Notes under the pieces: generated by a model
The model's input: only the letters and a program-made list of their open reading frames with translations
The model's database searches: none
What the model was told of the DNA's origin: nothing
Shown here: positions 1-5,318 of the stretch, piece after piece
Position numbering within the stretch: position 1 is the stretch's first letter
Layout of the letters: every line of letters starts with the position of its first letter
NCBI GenBank assembly: GCA_023252335.1
Contig: JAJPEA010000086.1
Span: forward strand, 1-7,887
Reading direction: 5' to 3'
Length of the DNA stretch: 7,887 nucleotides
Source of the DNA: Nitrosotalea sp.
Lineage (GTDB): Archaea; Thermoproteota; Nitrososphaeria; Nitrososphaerales; Nitrosopumilaceae
Position numbers and translations under genes: made by a program

Positions 1-24
1 GACGAACTTTGAATTTTGGTTTTT

Positions 25-477
25 ATGGCAAAGGCATACGATGTACCAGCGGATTTACTGATCGGTAAATTATCCGAGACTCTAAAAAATGAAGATATCG
101 TACAACCAAGCTGGATTCCATTTGTTAAAACTGGTGCTCATGCAGTAAAACCTCCTCAACAGAGTGATTGGTATTATACAAGATGTGCATCTCTTCTAAG
201 AAAGATTTACCTGCACGGACCTATCGGCATAAATGATTTGAGATCAATGTATGGTGGTACAAAACCTGTTGGTTATGGAGGAGCACATCATAGAGATGCT
301 GGTGGTGCAATAATCAGAACTGCAGTACATAGTTTAGAAAAATTAGGCTATTTGGATAAAGTTGAAGGAAAAGGTAGAACCATATCTCATGAGGGTATGA
401 AGAAACTTGACAGACTATCAACTGAGATCTTGAATGAATTAATTGTAAAGAATCCAAATCTGAAGAAATACTCCTGA
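25..477 (+). CDS. rps19e: 30S ribosomal protein S19e
   Basis: Small-subunit ribosomal protein S19e, found in archaea and eukaryotes but not bacteria. The 150-residue product matches the family in length and in its landmarks: the MAKAYDVPADLLI opening, QPSWIPFVKTG (residues 27-36), the DWYYTRCASLLRKIYL block (48-63), the glycine-rich GPIGINDLRSMYGG (65-78), a basic PVGYGGAHHRDAGGAIIR loop (81-98) and the C-terminal winged-helix part LEKLGYLDKVEGKGRTIS (104-121). I chose the ATG at 25; the frame stays open to a TTG at 16, but that would add three residues the family lacks. The upstream sequence is T-rich and too short to judge the promoter. A PDCD5-family gene starts 7 bases after the stop, so the two are probably cotranscribed. 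Confidence 0.96.
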   Translation: MAKAYDVPADLLIGKLSETLKNEDIVQPSWIPFVKTGAHAVKPPQQSDWYYTRCASLLRKIYLHGPIGINDLRSMYGGTKPVGYGGAHHRDAGGAIIRTAVHSLEKLGYLDKVEGKGRTISHEGMKKLDRLSTEILNELIVKNPNLKKYS

Positions 478-484
478 TAATATC

Positions 485-763
485 ATGAGCTCTCATAATC
501 CAAATGATGATAGAAATCCAAGCGATGCAGAAGTTTCTGCTTTAAAGGATAATGCACTAAAGACTCTTCTAACAGCTGAAGCAAGATTGAGGTTAAACAA
601 TGTTAGATTGGTTAAACCTGATCTCGCAGCAATGGTTGAGAACTATCTTCTAGGGTTGGCATCACAAGGAAGGCTAAACTCTCAAATCTCAGACGATCAA
701 TTAAAGCAAATTTTGTTATCTACGCAACAACCCAAACGAGATTTCAAGATTAACCGAAAATAG
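485..763 (+). CDS. PDCD5-family DNA-binding protein
   Basis: Small basic protein of the PDCD5/TFAR19 family (92 residues), annotated in archaea as a DNA-binding protein. Its exact role is unknown; the human homologue is linked to apoptosis and chaperonin binding. Family landmarks are LLTAEARLRLNNVRLVKPDLA (residues 28-48), the helix VENYLLGLASQGRL (51-64), the ISDDQLKQILL segment (68-78) and the basic tail KRDFKINRK (84-92), a variant of the usual K-R-x-x-K-I-x-R-K ending. The N-terminus is a polar, Asn/Asp-rich stretch of about 15 residues rather than the usual basic helix. It follows rps19e by 7 bases, a pairing common in archaea. There is no obvious Shine-Dalgarno sequence, so translation may be coupled to rps19e. 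Confidence 0.92.
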   Translation: MSSHNPNDDRNPSDAEVSALKDNALKTLLTAEARLRLNNVRLVKPDLAAMVENYLLGLASQGRLNSQISDDQLKQILLSTQQPKRDFKINRK

Positions 764-771
764 TTCTAGGG

Positions 772-782
772 AAAATATATTA
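772..782 (+). promoter_or_regulatory. TATA-box promoter of the enoyl-CoA reductase gene
   Basis: The A/T run AAAATATATTA is a strong archaeal TATA-box match in the 43-base gap after the PDCD5-family gene. Its centre lies about 29 bases before the ATG at 807, which puts the predicted transcript start within a few bases of the start codon, as expected for a leaderless mRNA. No Shine-Dalgarno sequence is close to the ATG, which agrees. This separates the reductase/lyase unit from the ribosomal-protein unit. The start site is inferred. Confidence 0.6.
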
Positions 783-806
783 GGGGTAAACGGGGCGATT
801 AGAAAT

Positions 807-1856
807 ATGAAAGCAGTTGTTTATGACAAATATGCTCCAAACGATGATTACAAATCGATTCTAAGTGTAAAAGAAATACCTGATCCAAAACCGAAGCCCA
901 ATGAAGTTGTTTTTAGAGTCAAGGCAGCAGCATTAAACTATAATGATATCTGGGGAATGAGGGGGCAACCAGTTGCAGTACCATTACCACACGTTTCTGG
1001 TTCTGATGCTGCAGGAGAAGTCATCGCAGTTGGTGAAGATGTTGTAAACTTTAAAGTTGGTGATAGAGTTGTTTCACATTCCAACATGTCATGCAGAGTA
1101 TGTGAAGCATGCACTGACGGACGTGAATATGATTGTCAAAAGAGAACCATATGGGGATTCCAAACTGGACCTACATGGGGTGCATTCTCTGAAATCACAC
1201 ATTTACCTGAAGTTAATGTTGCAAAAATTCCAGAAGGCGTAAGCTTTGATGAAGCTGCAGCAGCTTCTATGACATTACTTACTTCATGGCATATGCTTGT
1301 AGGTAGAGCAAGAATTCGTCCTGGTCAAACAGTCCTAATCATGGGTGGAGGTTCAGGTGTAGGAAGTTTTGGAATTCAAATTGCAAAATTATACAATTGC
1401 AATGTTATTGCTACAGGAAGTCCAGACAAGCTAGACAAATTAAAAGAACTCGGAGCTGATTTTGCAGTTGATCACAGAAAGCCAGATTGGAGTAAAGAAG
1501 TAAGACAAATTGCAAAACCATTTGGTGGAATCGATATATCATTTGATCACATAGGTCAAACACACTGGAATGATCAACTCACTTTGCTAAAATATGGCGG
1601 AACATTGGTGACATGTGGCGCAACGACTGGATATGATGCAAAGACAGACTTGAGACACATCTTCTTCAAAGGAACTAACATCTTGGGTTCTACACAAGGA
1701 ACAAAGGCGGAATTAGAACAAGGATTGTACTGGATGGGTAAAAAGAAGATTAAAGCCATTATAGATTCAGTGTATAGCTTTGAAAATGCTGCAGAAGCAC
1801 ATACCAAGATGCTTACTGGTAAAGGACTGGTAGGCAAAATCTTACTCAAACCATAA
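807..1856 (+). CDS. Acryloyl-CoA / enoyl-CoA reductase (MDR superfamily, Ccr-like)
   Basis: Probable NADPH-dependent acryloyl-CoA reductase, converting acryloyl-CoA to propionyl-CoA in the HP/HB CO2-fixation cycle of the cytoplasm. The 349-residue protein has a GroES-like catalytic domain, then a Rossmann domain with the dinucleotide loop GGGSGVG (180-186). A structural-zinc lobe is complete: C96, C99, C102, C110 (C-x2-C-x2-C-x7-C). The catalytic-zinc ligands of alcohol dehydrogenases are replaced (N44-Y-N-D, S64-G-S-D), so it should not be a zinc alcohol dehydrogenase. NYNDIWG (44-50), HVSGSDAAG (62-70), IWGFQT (115-120), FDHIG (246-250) and TCGATTGY (269-276) resemble crotonyl-CoA carboxylase/reductases. 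An acrylyl-CoA reductase has been studied in Nitrosopumilus maritimus; orthology is inferred. It has its own TATA box and a CitE-like gene 12 bases downstream. A related quinone or enoyl reductase is the alternative. Confidence 0.82.
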   Translation: MKAVVYDKYAPNDDYKSILSVKEIPDPKPKPNEVVFRVKAAALNYNDIWGMRGQPVAVPLPHVSGSDAAGEVIAVGEDVVNFKVGDRVVSHSNMSCRVCEACTDGREYDCQKRTIWGFQTGPTWGAFSEITHLPEVNVAKIPEGVSFDEAAAASMTLLTSWHMLVGRARIRPGQTVLIMGGGSGVGSFGIQIAKLYNCNVIATGSPDKLDKLKELGADFAVDHRKPDWSKEVRQIAKPFGGIDISFDHIGQTHWNDQLTLLKYGGTLVTCGATTGYDAKTDLRHIFFKGTNILGSTQGTKAELEQGLYWMGKKKIKAIIDSVYSFENAAEAHTKMLTGKGLVGKILLKP

Positions 1857-1868
1857 TTCTTTCTATTT

Positions 1869-2723
1869 ATGGCAAGACTCTTGCGTAGTCTTTTGTTTGT
1901 TCCAGGAAATAATGATCGTTTTCTAGAAAAAGCAAAATCTCTTAATGCGGATATCATATGTTTTGACTTGGAAGATTCTGTTCCTTTGGAAGAAAAAAAA
2001 TCTGCAAGAAATCTAATTAAAAATGCACTAAAACACAGATCTGAATACAATTCAGAAATTTATGTTCGAACCAATTCTCCTGCATCTGGAATGATATCTG
2101 ATGATCTGTTGGAAGTTATTCAGAAAGGCGTTGATGGTATAGTGATTCCAAAAGTAAACACGATAAACGAGATAAAAAAGATTGAAAAAGCTATGTTAGG
2201 ATTGGAAAAAAAGCGTAAATTAAAACCCATAGAACTCATGGCATCAATAGAATCTCCTGAAGGTGTCGTAAATGCATATTCTATTGCATCATGCAGTAAA
2301 AGAATATCTGCTCTGATCTTTGGCGTATTTGATCTACTAAATGATCTGGGCGTAGAATATAGCAAAAAACCAGAAGGAGCTGTATACTCTAGGGCTAAAA
2401 TTCCTATAGATGCAAGAGCTGCTGGAAAATATGCAATTGATGCAATCTGGCAAGACCTTGACGATGTTACAGGATTAAAACAAGATTCTGTTACTGCCAA
2501 AAGTCTTGGATATGTGGGTAAAAGCATCATTCATCCAAGTCAAGTTGATGTTGTACACAAAGTATTCTATCCAACTCTTGCCGAAATCGAGTGGGCAAAA
2601 AAAGTTAAGAGTACATATGACTTGGCCAAGAAAAATAAGAAAGGAGCTACCACAGTTGATGGTAAAATGATTGATGAGGTACACTACAAGCAAGCTGTAA
2701 CACTATTGAATTCTATAAAATAA
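1869..2723 (+). CDS. CitE/HpcH-like CoA-ester lyase (malyl-/citramalyl-/citryl-CoA lyase family)
   Basis: Member of the HpcH/HpaI aldolase (CitE-like) TIM-barrel family, which cleaves or forms beta-hydroxyacyl-CoA thioesters such as malyl-, citramalyl- or citryl-CoA with Mg2+. At 284 residues it is full length. Family motifs in order: RSLLFVPGNNDRFLEKA (6-22), FDLEDSV (32-38), the substrate-contact Arg in YVRTNS (R67), GVDGIVIPK (87-95), ASIESPEGV (125-133) with E128 and the FGVFDLLNDLG segment (151-161) with D155 as expected metal ligands, and GKSIIHPSQ (217-225). The usual Ala-Glu of the FGAED motif is Val-Phe here. No citrate lyase alpha or gamma gene is nearby, so a true citrate lyase complex is unlikely. 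It starts 12 bases after the reductase, with a pyrimidine-rich spacer, and is probably cotranscribed. The substrate cannot be told from sequence. Confidence 0.85.
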   Translation: MARLLRSLLFVPGNNDRFLEKAKSLNADIICFDLEDSVPLEEKKSARNLIKNALKHRSEYNSEIYVRTNSPASGMISDDLLEVIQKGVDGIVIPKVNTINEIKKIEKAMLGLEKKRKLKPIELMASIESPEGVVNAYSIASCSKRISALIFGVFDLLNDLGVEYSKKPEGAVYSRAKIPIDARAAGKYAIDAIWQDLDDVTGLKQDSVTAKSLGYVGKSIIHPSQVDVVHKVFYPTLAEIEWAKKVKSTYDLAKKNKKGATTVDGKMIDEVHYKQAVTLLNSIK

Positions 2724-2746
2724 TTAGGCATAGTCAGGCTAACTCG

Positions 2747-2760
2747 ATATATCTATTATC
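2747..2760 (+). promoter_or_regulatory. Putative TATA region of the riboflavin synthase gene
   Basis: The gap between the lyase stop and the riboflavin synthase gene contains the A/T run ATATATCTATTATC. A TATA box in its first half predicts a transcript start near 2776, and one in its second half near 2783. Either would serve the ATG at 2805 with a short leader, and the second could give a leaderless transcript from the in-frame ATG at 2784. The exact box cannot be fixed, and read-through from the lyase operon is also possible. Confidence 0.35.
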
Positions 2761-2804
2761 TGATAAACATAAATCATCTTACAATGAATAAAAATCCATT
2801 AATT

Positions 2805-3395
2805 ATGTTCACTGGAATAATTGAAGGCTTGGGTAATATTGTCATGTTTGACAAAAAAACAAGCAATCGAAGTGCAGCAAAAATGAAAATTAAACTTGGT
2901 AAAATTGCAAAAAACCTCAAAGTAGGAGACAGTGTTGCAGTAAATGGTGTGTGTCTCACCGCAGTAAATATTTCCAAGGGAATAACAGAATTTGAAATGA
3001 TTGGTGAAACAATAAAGAAAACCAGTCTAGGATTATTGGAACGTGGTGATAAAGTCAATATTGAAAGAAGTTTAAAAGTTGGTGAACGACTAGAGGGACA
3101 CTTTGTACTAGGACATGTTGATGGCGTTGGCGTTATTTCCAAGATTGAAAAACAAACTAACCAAGTACAAATATGGATAAAAATTCCAAAGGAATTATCA
3201 AAATACATCATCAAGAAAGGTTCGATAACTGTTGATGGTATCAGCTTGACAGTTATCGCTGTATTGAAGAATCATTTCTCTGTTTCAATAATACCGCATA
3301 CTATACAAATAACTAATCTACGTTACAAAAAAATTGGCGATAAAGTTAATATTGAAACTGACATACTCGGAAAATATATTTTATCTGAAGACTGA
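2805..3395 (+). CDS. Riboflavin synthase, bacterial-type alpha chain
   Basis: Riboflavin synthase converts two molecules of 6,7-dimethyl-8-ribityllumazine to riboflavin plus a diaminopyrimidine. The 196-residue product has the two lumazine-binding barrels of the trimeric bacterial/fungal enzyme: MFTGIIEGLG (1-10) and GDSVAVNGVCLT (41-52) with C50 in the first, then GHFVLGHVDGVG (98-109), GSITVDGISLTV (139-150) with S146, SIIPHT (161-166) and VNIETDILGKY (181-191) in the second. I start it at the ATG encoding MFTGI, which is nearly invariant in the family; an in-frame ATG at 2784 would add seven residues. Many euryarchaea use an unrelated lumazine-synthase-like riboflavin synthase, so this bacterial type is notable. 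It leads the cluster but is 68 bases from ribB, which has its own promoter-like sequence. Called ribE or ribC depending on the organism. Confidence 0.94.
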   Translation: MFTGIIEGLGNIVMFDKKTSNRSAAKMKIKLGKIAKNLKVGDSVAVNGVCLTAVNISKGITEFEMIGETIKKTSLGLLERGDKVNIERSLKVGERLEGHFVLGHVDGVGVISKIEKQTNQVQIWIKIPKELSKYIIKKGSITVDGISLTVIAVLKNHFSVSIIPHTIQITNLRYKKIGDKVNIETDILGKYILSED

Positions 3396-3399
3396 TCCA

Positions 3400-3435
3400 T
3401 TACCACTATTTTAGTAATTACCAATTTTCTAGTAA
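3400..3435 (+). repeat. Two abutting 18-bp operator-like dyads upstream of ribB
   Basis: Copy 1 is TTACCACTATTTTAGTAA (3400-3417) and copy 2 is TTACCAATTTTCTAGTAA (3418-3435). They abut directly and agree at 15 of 18 positions. Each is itself an inverted repeat, TTAC-N10-GTAA, extendable to TTACCA/TAGTAA with one mismatch. The pair ends two bases before the TATA box at 3438, where a bound protein would overlap the TFB recognition element. This looks like a regulatory operator. The T-rich middles could alternatively act as terminator signals for the preceding gene. Confidence 0.55.
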
Positions 3436-3437
3436 GA

Positions 3438-3444
3438 TTTATAA
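3438..3444 (+). promoter_or_regulatory. TATA box of the ribB-ribH-arfA-amidohydrolase-arfC operon
   Basis: TTTATAA is centred 23 bases before the ATG at 3464 and 29 bases before the in-frame ATG at 3470. The usual archaeal spacing predicts a transcript start near 3467, so the message would be leaderless or nearly so. There is no Shine-Dalgarno sequence before ribB, which fits. The next four genes have no room for promoters of their own, so this is probably the promoter for 3464-7133. Confidence 0.55.
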
Positions 3445-3463
3445 CAATAATGAAAAGCTGATC

Positions 3464-4150
3464 ATGTATATGTCCTTAGATGAAGCACTCTCATCACTTA
3501 GGAGAGGCGACTTCATTTTACTCCATGATGGCAATAAACGTGAAAATGAGGTAGATATGGTAGTTGCAGCAGAATTTGTAACACCAGAACACATAGCACG
3601 CATGCGCATGGATGCTGGCGGACTAATTTGTATGTCAATTAATCATGAACTTGCATCAAATTTGGGATTAGATTATATGCATGAAATTCTTTTTCATTCA
3701 CAAAATTTTGATGCAGGCCTAAAGAAAATGATAATTGGCACAGCTCCTTATGGAGATCGACCTTCATTTTCAATTTCAATTAATCATAAAAATACATTTA
3801 CTGGAATAACAGATAAAGACAGAGCATTTACAATTTCTCAGATGGCAGAATTATACAAAAATGAAAACACTGACAAAAAAGATATTTTTAATTCCAACTT
3901 TAAGACTCCTGGCCATGTTCCATTGCTTATTGCATCTGAAGGATTGTTATCAAATAGATTAGGACATACTGAAATGTCTATTTATCTAATGAAACTTGCA
4001 GGACTGTCTCCAGTTACAGCGATTTGTGAAATGCTAGACTCTCAAACATATACTGCATTGTCTACAGAAAAGGCAAAAAAATATGCTAAAGATAATGTTA
4101 TACCATATTTTGATGGTACTGAACTTGTTAAACTTGCTAGGGAGCATTAA
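3464..4150 (+). CDS. ribB: 3,4-dihydroxy-2-butanone 4-phosphate synthase
   Basis: RibB converts ribulose 5-phosphate to 3,4-dihydroxy-2-butanone 4-phosphate plus formate, the four-carbon donor for lumazine synthase. The 228-residue, single-domain protein (no fused GTP cyclohydrolase II) has the acidic metal-binding loop RENEVDMVVAAEF (26-38), RMRMDAGGLICMSI (46-59), NTFTGITDKDRAFTI (110-124), the segment from PGHVPLL (149-155) to GHTEMS (167-172) with catalytic His/Glu, and AGLSPVTAICEM (179-190). The ATG at 3464 is followed in frame by an ATG at 3470 giving MSLDEAL, which aligns with family N-termini and suits the TATA spacing; either start is possible. ribH begins 2 bases after the stop. 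Tandem dyads just upstream suggest regulated transcription. Confidence 0.95.
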   Translation: MYMSLDEALSSLRRGDFILLHDGNKRENEVDMVVAAEFVTPEHIARMRMDAGGLICMSINHELASNLGLDYMHEILFHSQNFDAGLKKMIIGTAPYGDRPSFSISINHKNTFTGITDKDRAFTISQMAELYKNENTDKKDIFNSNFKTPGHVPLLIASEGLLSNRLGHTEMSIYLMKLAGLSPVTAICEMLDSQTYTALSTEKAKKYAKDNVIPYFDGTELVKLAREH

Positions 4151-4155
4151 TTTTG
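4139..4155 (+). promoter_or_regulatory. Ribosome binding site and TTG start of ribH
   Basis: AGGGAG, inside the last codons of ribB, places GGAG 8 bases before the TTG at 4153. In this frame a TAG at 4138-4140 leaves no ATG, GTG or other TTG upstream, so TTG is the only plausible start that keeps the conserved NIAIVVAEFN beginning. The site decides the start of ribH. Confidence 0.6.
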
Positions 4156-4569
4156 AATATAGCAATTGTTGTTGCAGAATTTAATGGTGAAATTACTTCT
4201 AAAATGCTTGATCTTGCTATAGAAAAAGCAAAGGCATTGAAGATGGTTGTAAAATACACCAGTAAAGTACCAGGTGTATTTGATATGCCTCTCTTGATTG
4301 ATACTCTGTTGCAAAAAAAAGATGTAGATGCTGTAGTAACTCTTGGAGCTGTAATTAAAGGCCAAACAAAACATGATGAACTCATTTCCCGTGTAACTGC
4401 AAAAGCATTATCAGATCTTTCAATAAAGTACCAAAAACCAGTAACACTGGGAATAACAGGACCTGGAATGAGTGATAGACAGGCTCACCAAAGAATACGA
4501 CCTGTATCTGAGAGAGCTGTTGAGGCTGCCAAGAAATTATCTGAAGAACTGGAAAAAGTCAGAAAATGA
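4153..4569 (+). CDS. ribH: 6,7-dimethyl-8-ribityllumazine synthase
   Basis: Lumazine synthase condenses 5-amino-6-ribitylaminouracil with dihydroxybutanone phosphate. At 138 residues it has archaeal-type length. Family motifs: the substrate-stacking AEFN (8-11), VPGVFDMP (39-46; usually VPGAFEIP), GAVIKGQTKHDE (65-76) with catalytic H74 and a Gln where the family commonly has Glu (usual GET), and ITGPGMSDRQAHQRI (101-115), the archaeal form of the subunit-contact region. The gene uses a TTG start with a GGAG 8 bases before it, 2 bases after the ribB stop. Its stop overlaps the ATG of arfA (ATGA at 4566-4569), so translation is probably coupled. Members of this family assemble as pentamers or icosahedra. 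Confidence 0.94.
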   Translation: MNIAIVVAEFNGEITSKMLDLAIEKAKALKMVVKYTSKVPGVFDMPLLIDTLLQKKDVDAVVTLGAVIKGQTKHDELISRVTAKALSDLSIKYQKPVTLGITGPGMSDRQAHQRIRPVSERAVEAAKKLSEELEKVRK

Positions 4570-5318
4570 TTCAATTAACAATCATAAAGATTACTGGTTA
4601 TGGGCCATGGACTCTGACCTTGGGTAGTGATCGCGAACATAGACTTCAAATGCTTCAGGCATCCTTGTACAAAGAAATACAAAATTTATTTTCAGAAAAA
4701 AACTGCCTTGCATTTCCTAACAGATTTGATGAAATTTTTGTAATAACTAATGGTCTTTCAGTTGATGATCATGTAAAAATTCAGAAACAATTGGTAAAAT
4801 CCTTTGACTTGGGTTTGTCTATGTCCATTGGACAAGGAAATACTCCGTTTGAAGCAAGCTCAAATGCTGACAAGGCGCGACGCTCTAACACAAGTCTAAG
4901 CAAAGATCATAATGTCTATGGATTGTCGTTGAGTAAAGATGTAGATTTTGTTCAGATTATACACATGGATGTAGATGGCTCTACCTCAGTCTCTGCAAAA
5001 AAATCACCTTATGAAGTATCTTCACTTATTATCGCATTATATTCAGAAATGTCAACATTTTTCCTCCAAAGAAATTCTCTTACATTTTTCATGGGTGGAG
5101 ATAATTTTATGATAATAAGTTCTGGTACCAACAAAGATGAAATACCAAAGTTTTTGGAAATTGTGAAACAAAAGTATGACATTTCATTTAACTGCGGAAT
5201 TGGAACCGCAAAAACAGGAAGAGATGCAGCAAAATTGGCTACTCAATCATTAGATAAAATTCGTGAGCTTAGAGACTCTGGAAAAAAAGATACACGAATT
5301 CTTGAGACAACATGCTGA
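4566..5318 (+). CDS. arfA: GTP cyclohydrolase IIa (GTP cyclohydrolase III)
   Basis: ArfA opens GTP to the formylated pyrimidine FAPy (2-amino-5-formylamino-6-ribosylamino-4(3H)-pyrimidinone 5'-phosphate), the first step of archaeal riboflavin and F420 biosynthesis. It differs from bacterial RibA because the formyl group stays on. The 250-residue protein contains two halves related to nucleotide-cyclase folds: MIQLTIIKITGYGPWTLTLG (1-20), FPNRFDEIFVITNGL (50-64) and VDDHVKIQ (66-73) in the first; HMDVDG (133-138) and FMGGDNFMI (175-183) with the metal-binding acidic residues in the second, then GIGTAKTGRDAAKLA (211-225). It resembles the Methanocaldococcus enzyme throughout but is slightly shorter. 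It overlaps ribH by 4 bases and the following amidohydrolase by 7, an arrangement that ties all three to one pathway. Confidence 0.93.
   Translation: MIQLTIIKITGYGPWTLTLGSDREHRLQMLQASLYKEIQNLFSEKNCLAFPNRFDEIFVITNGLSVDDHVKIQKQLVKSFDLGLSMSIGQGNTPFEASSNADKARRSNTSLSKDHNVYGLSLSKDVDFVQIIHMDVDGSTSVSAKKSPYEVSSLIIALYSEMSTFFLQRNSLTFFMGGDNFMIISSGTNKDEIPKFLEIVKQKYDISFNCGIGTAKTGRDAAKLATQSLDKIRELRDSGKKDTRILETTC

Noticed and set aside
807..1856. Zinc-dependent alcohol dehydrogenase
   Set aside because: The structural-zinc cysteines are present, but the catalytic Cys and His-Glu ligands are replaced (N44, S64-G-S-D), and the best-matching motifs are those of crotonyl/acryloyl-CoA reductases.
1857..1868. T-rich spacer TTCTTTCTATTT as a terminator between the reductase and lyase genes
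   Set aside because: It is only 12 bases and interrupted by C and A. There is no room for a new promoter before the lyase ATG, so cotranscription is more likely.
1574..2050. Minus-strand open frame of 158 codons across the reductase/lyase junction
   Set aside because: It lies opposite two well-supported genes, has no recognisable motif and has the low-complexity Ser/Phe/Leu composition of an antisense shadow.
2724..2804. FMN riboswitch upstream of riboflavin synthase
   Set aside because: The gap is too short for the roughly 140-base RFN element, none of its conserved stems are visible, and FMN riboswitches are bacterial.
2774..3214. Minus-strand open frame opposite riboflavin synthase, hydrophobic enough to suggest a membrane protein
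   Set aside because: The apparent hydrophobicity comes from reading A-rich Lys/Ile/Val codons in reverse. The opposite frame carries all riboflavin synthase motifs.
3450..3461. ATG at 3450 as an upstream start or leader peptide for ribB
   Set aside because: It runs only ATG AAA AGC TGA and is not in frame with ribB. It also lies upstream of the predicted transcript start.
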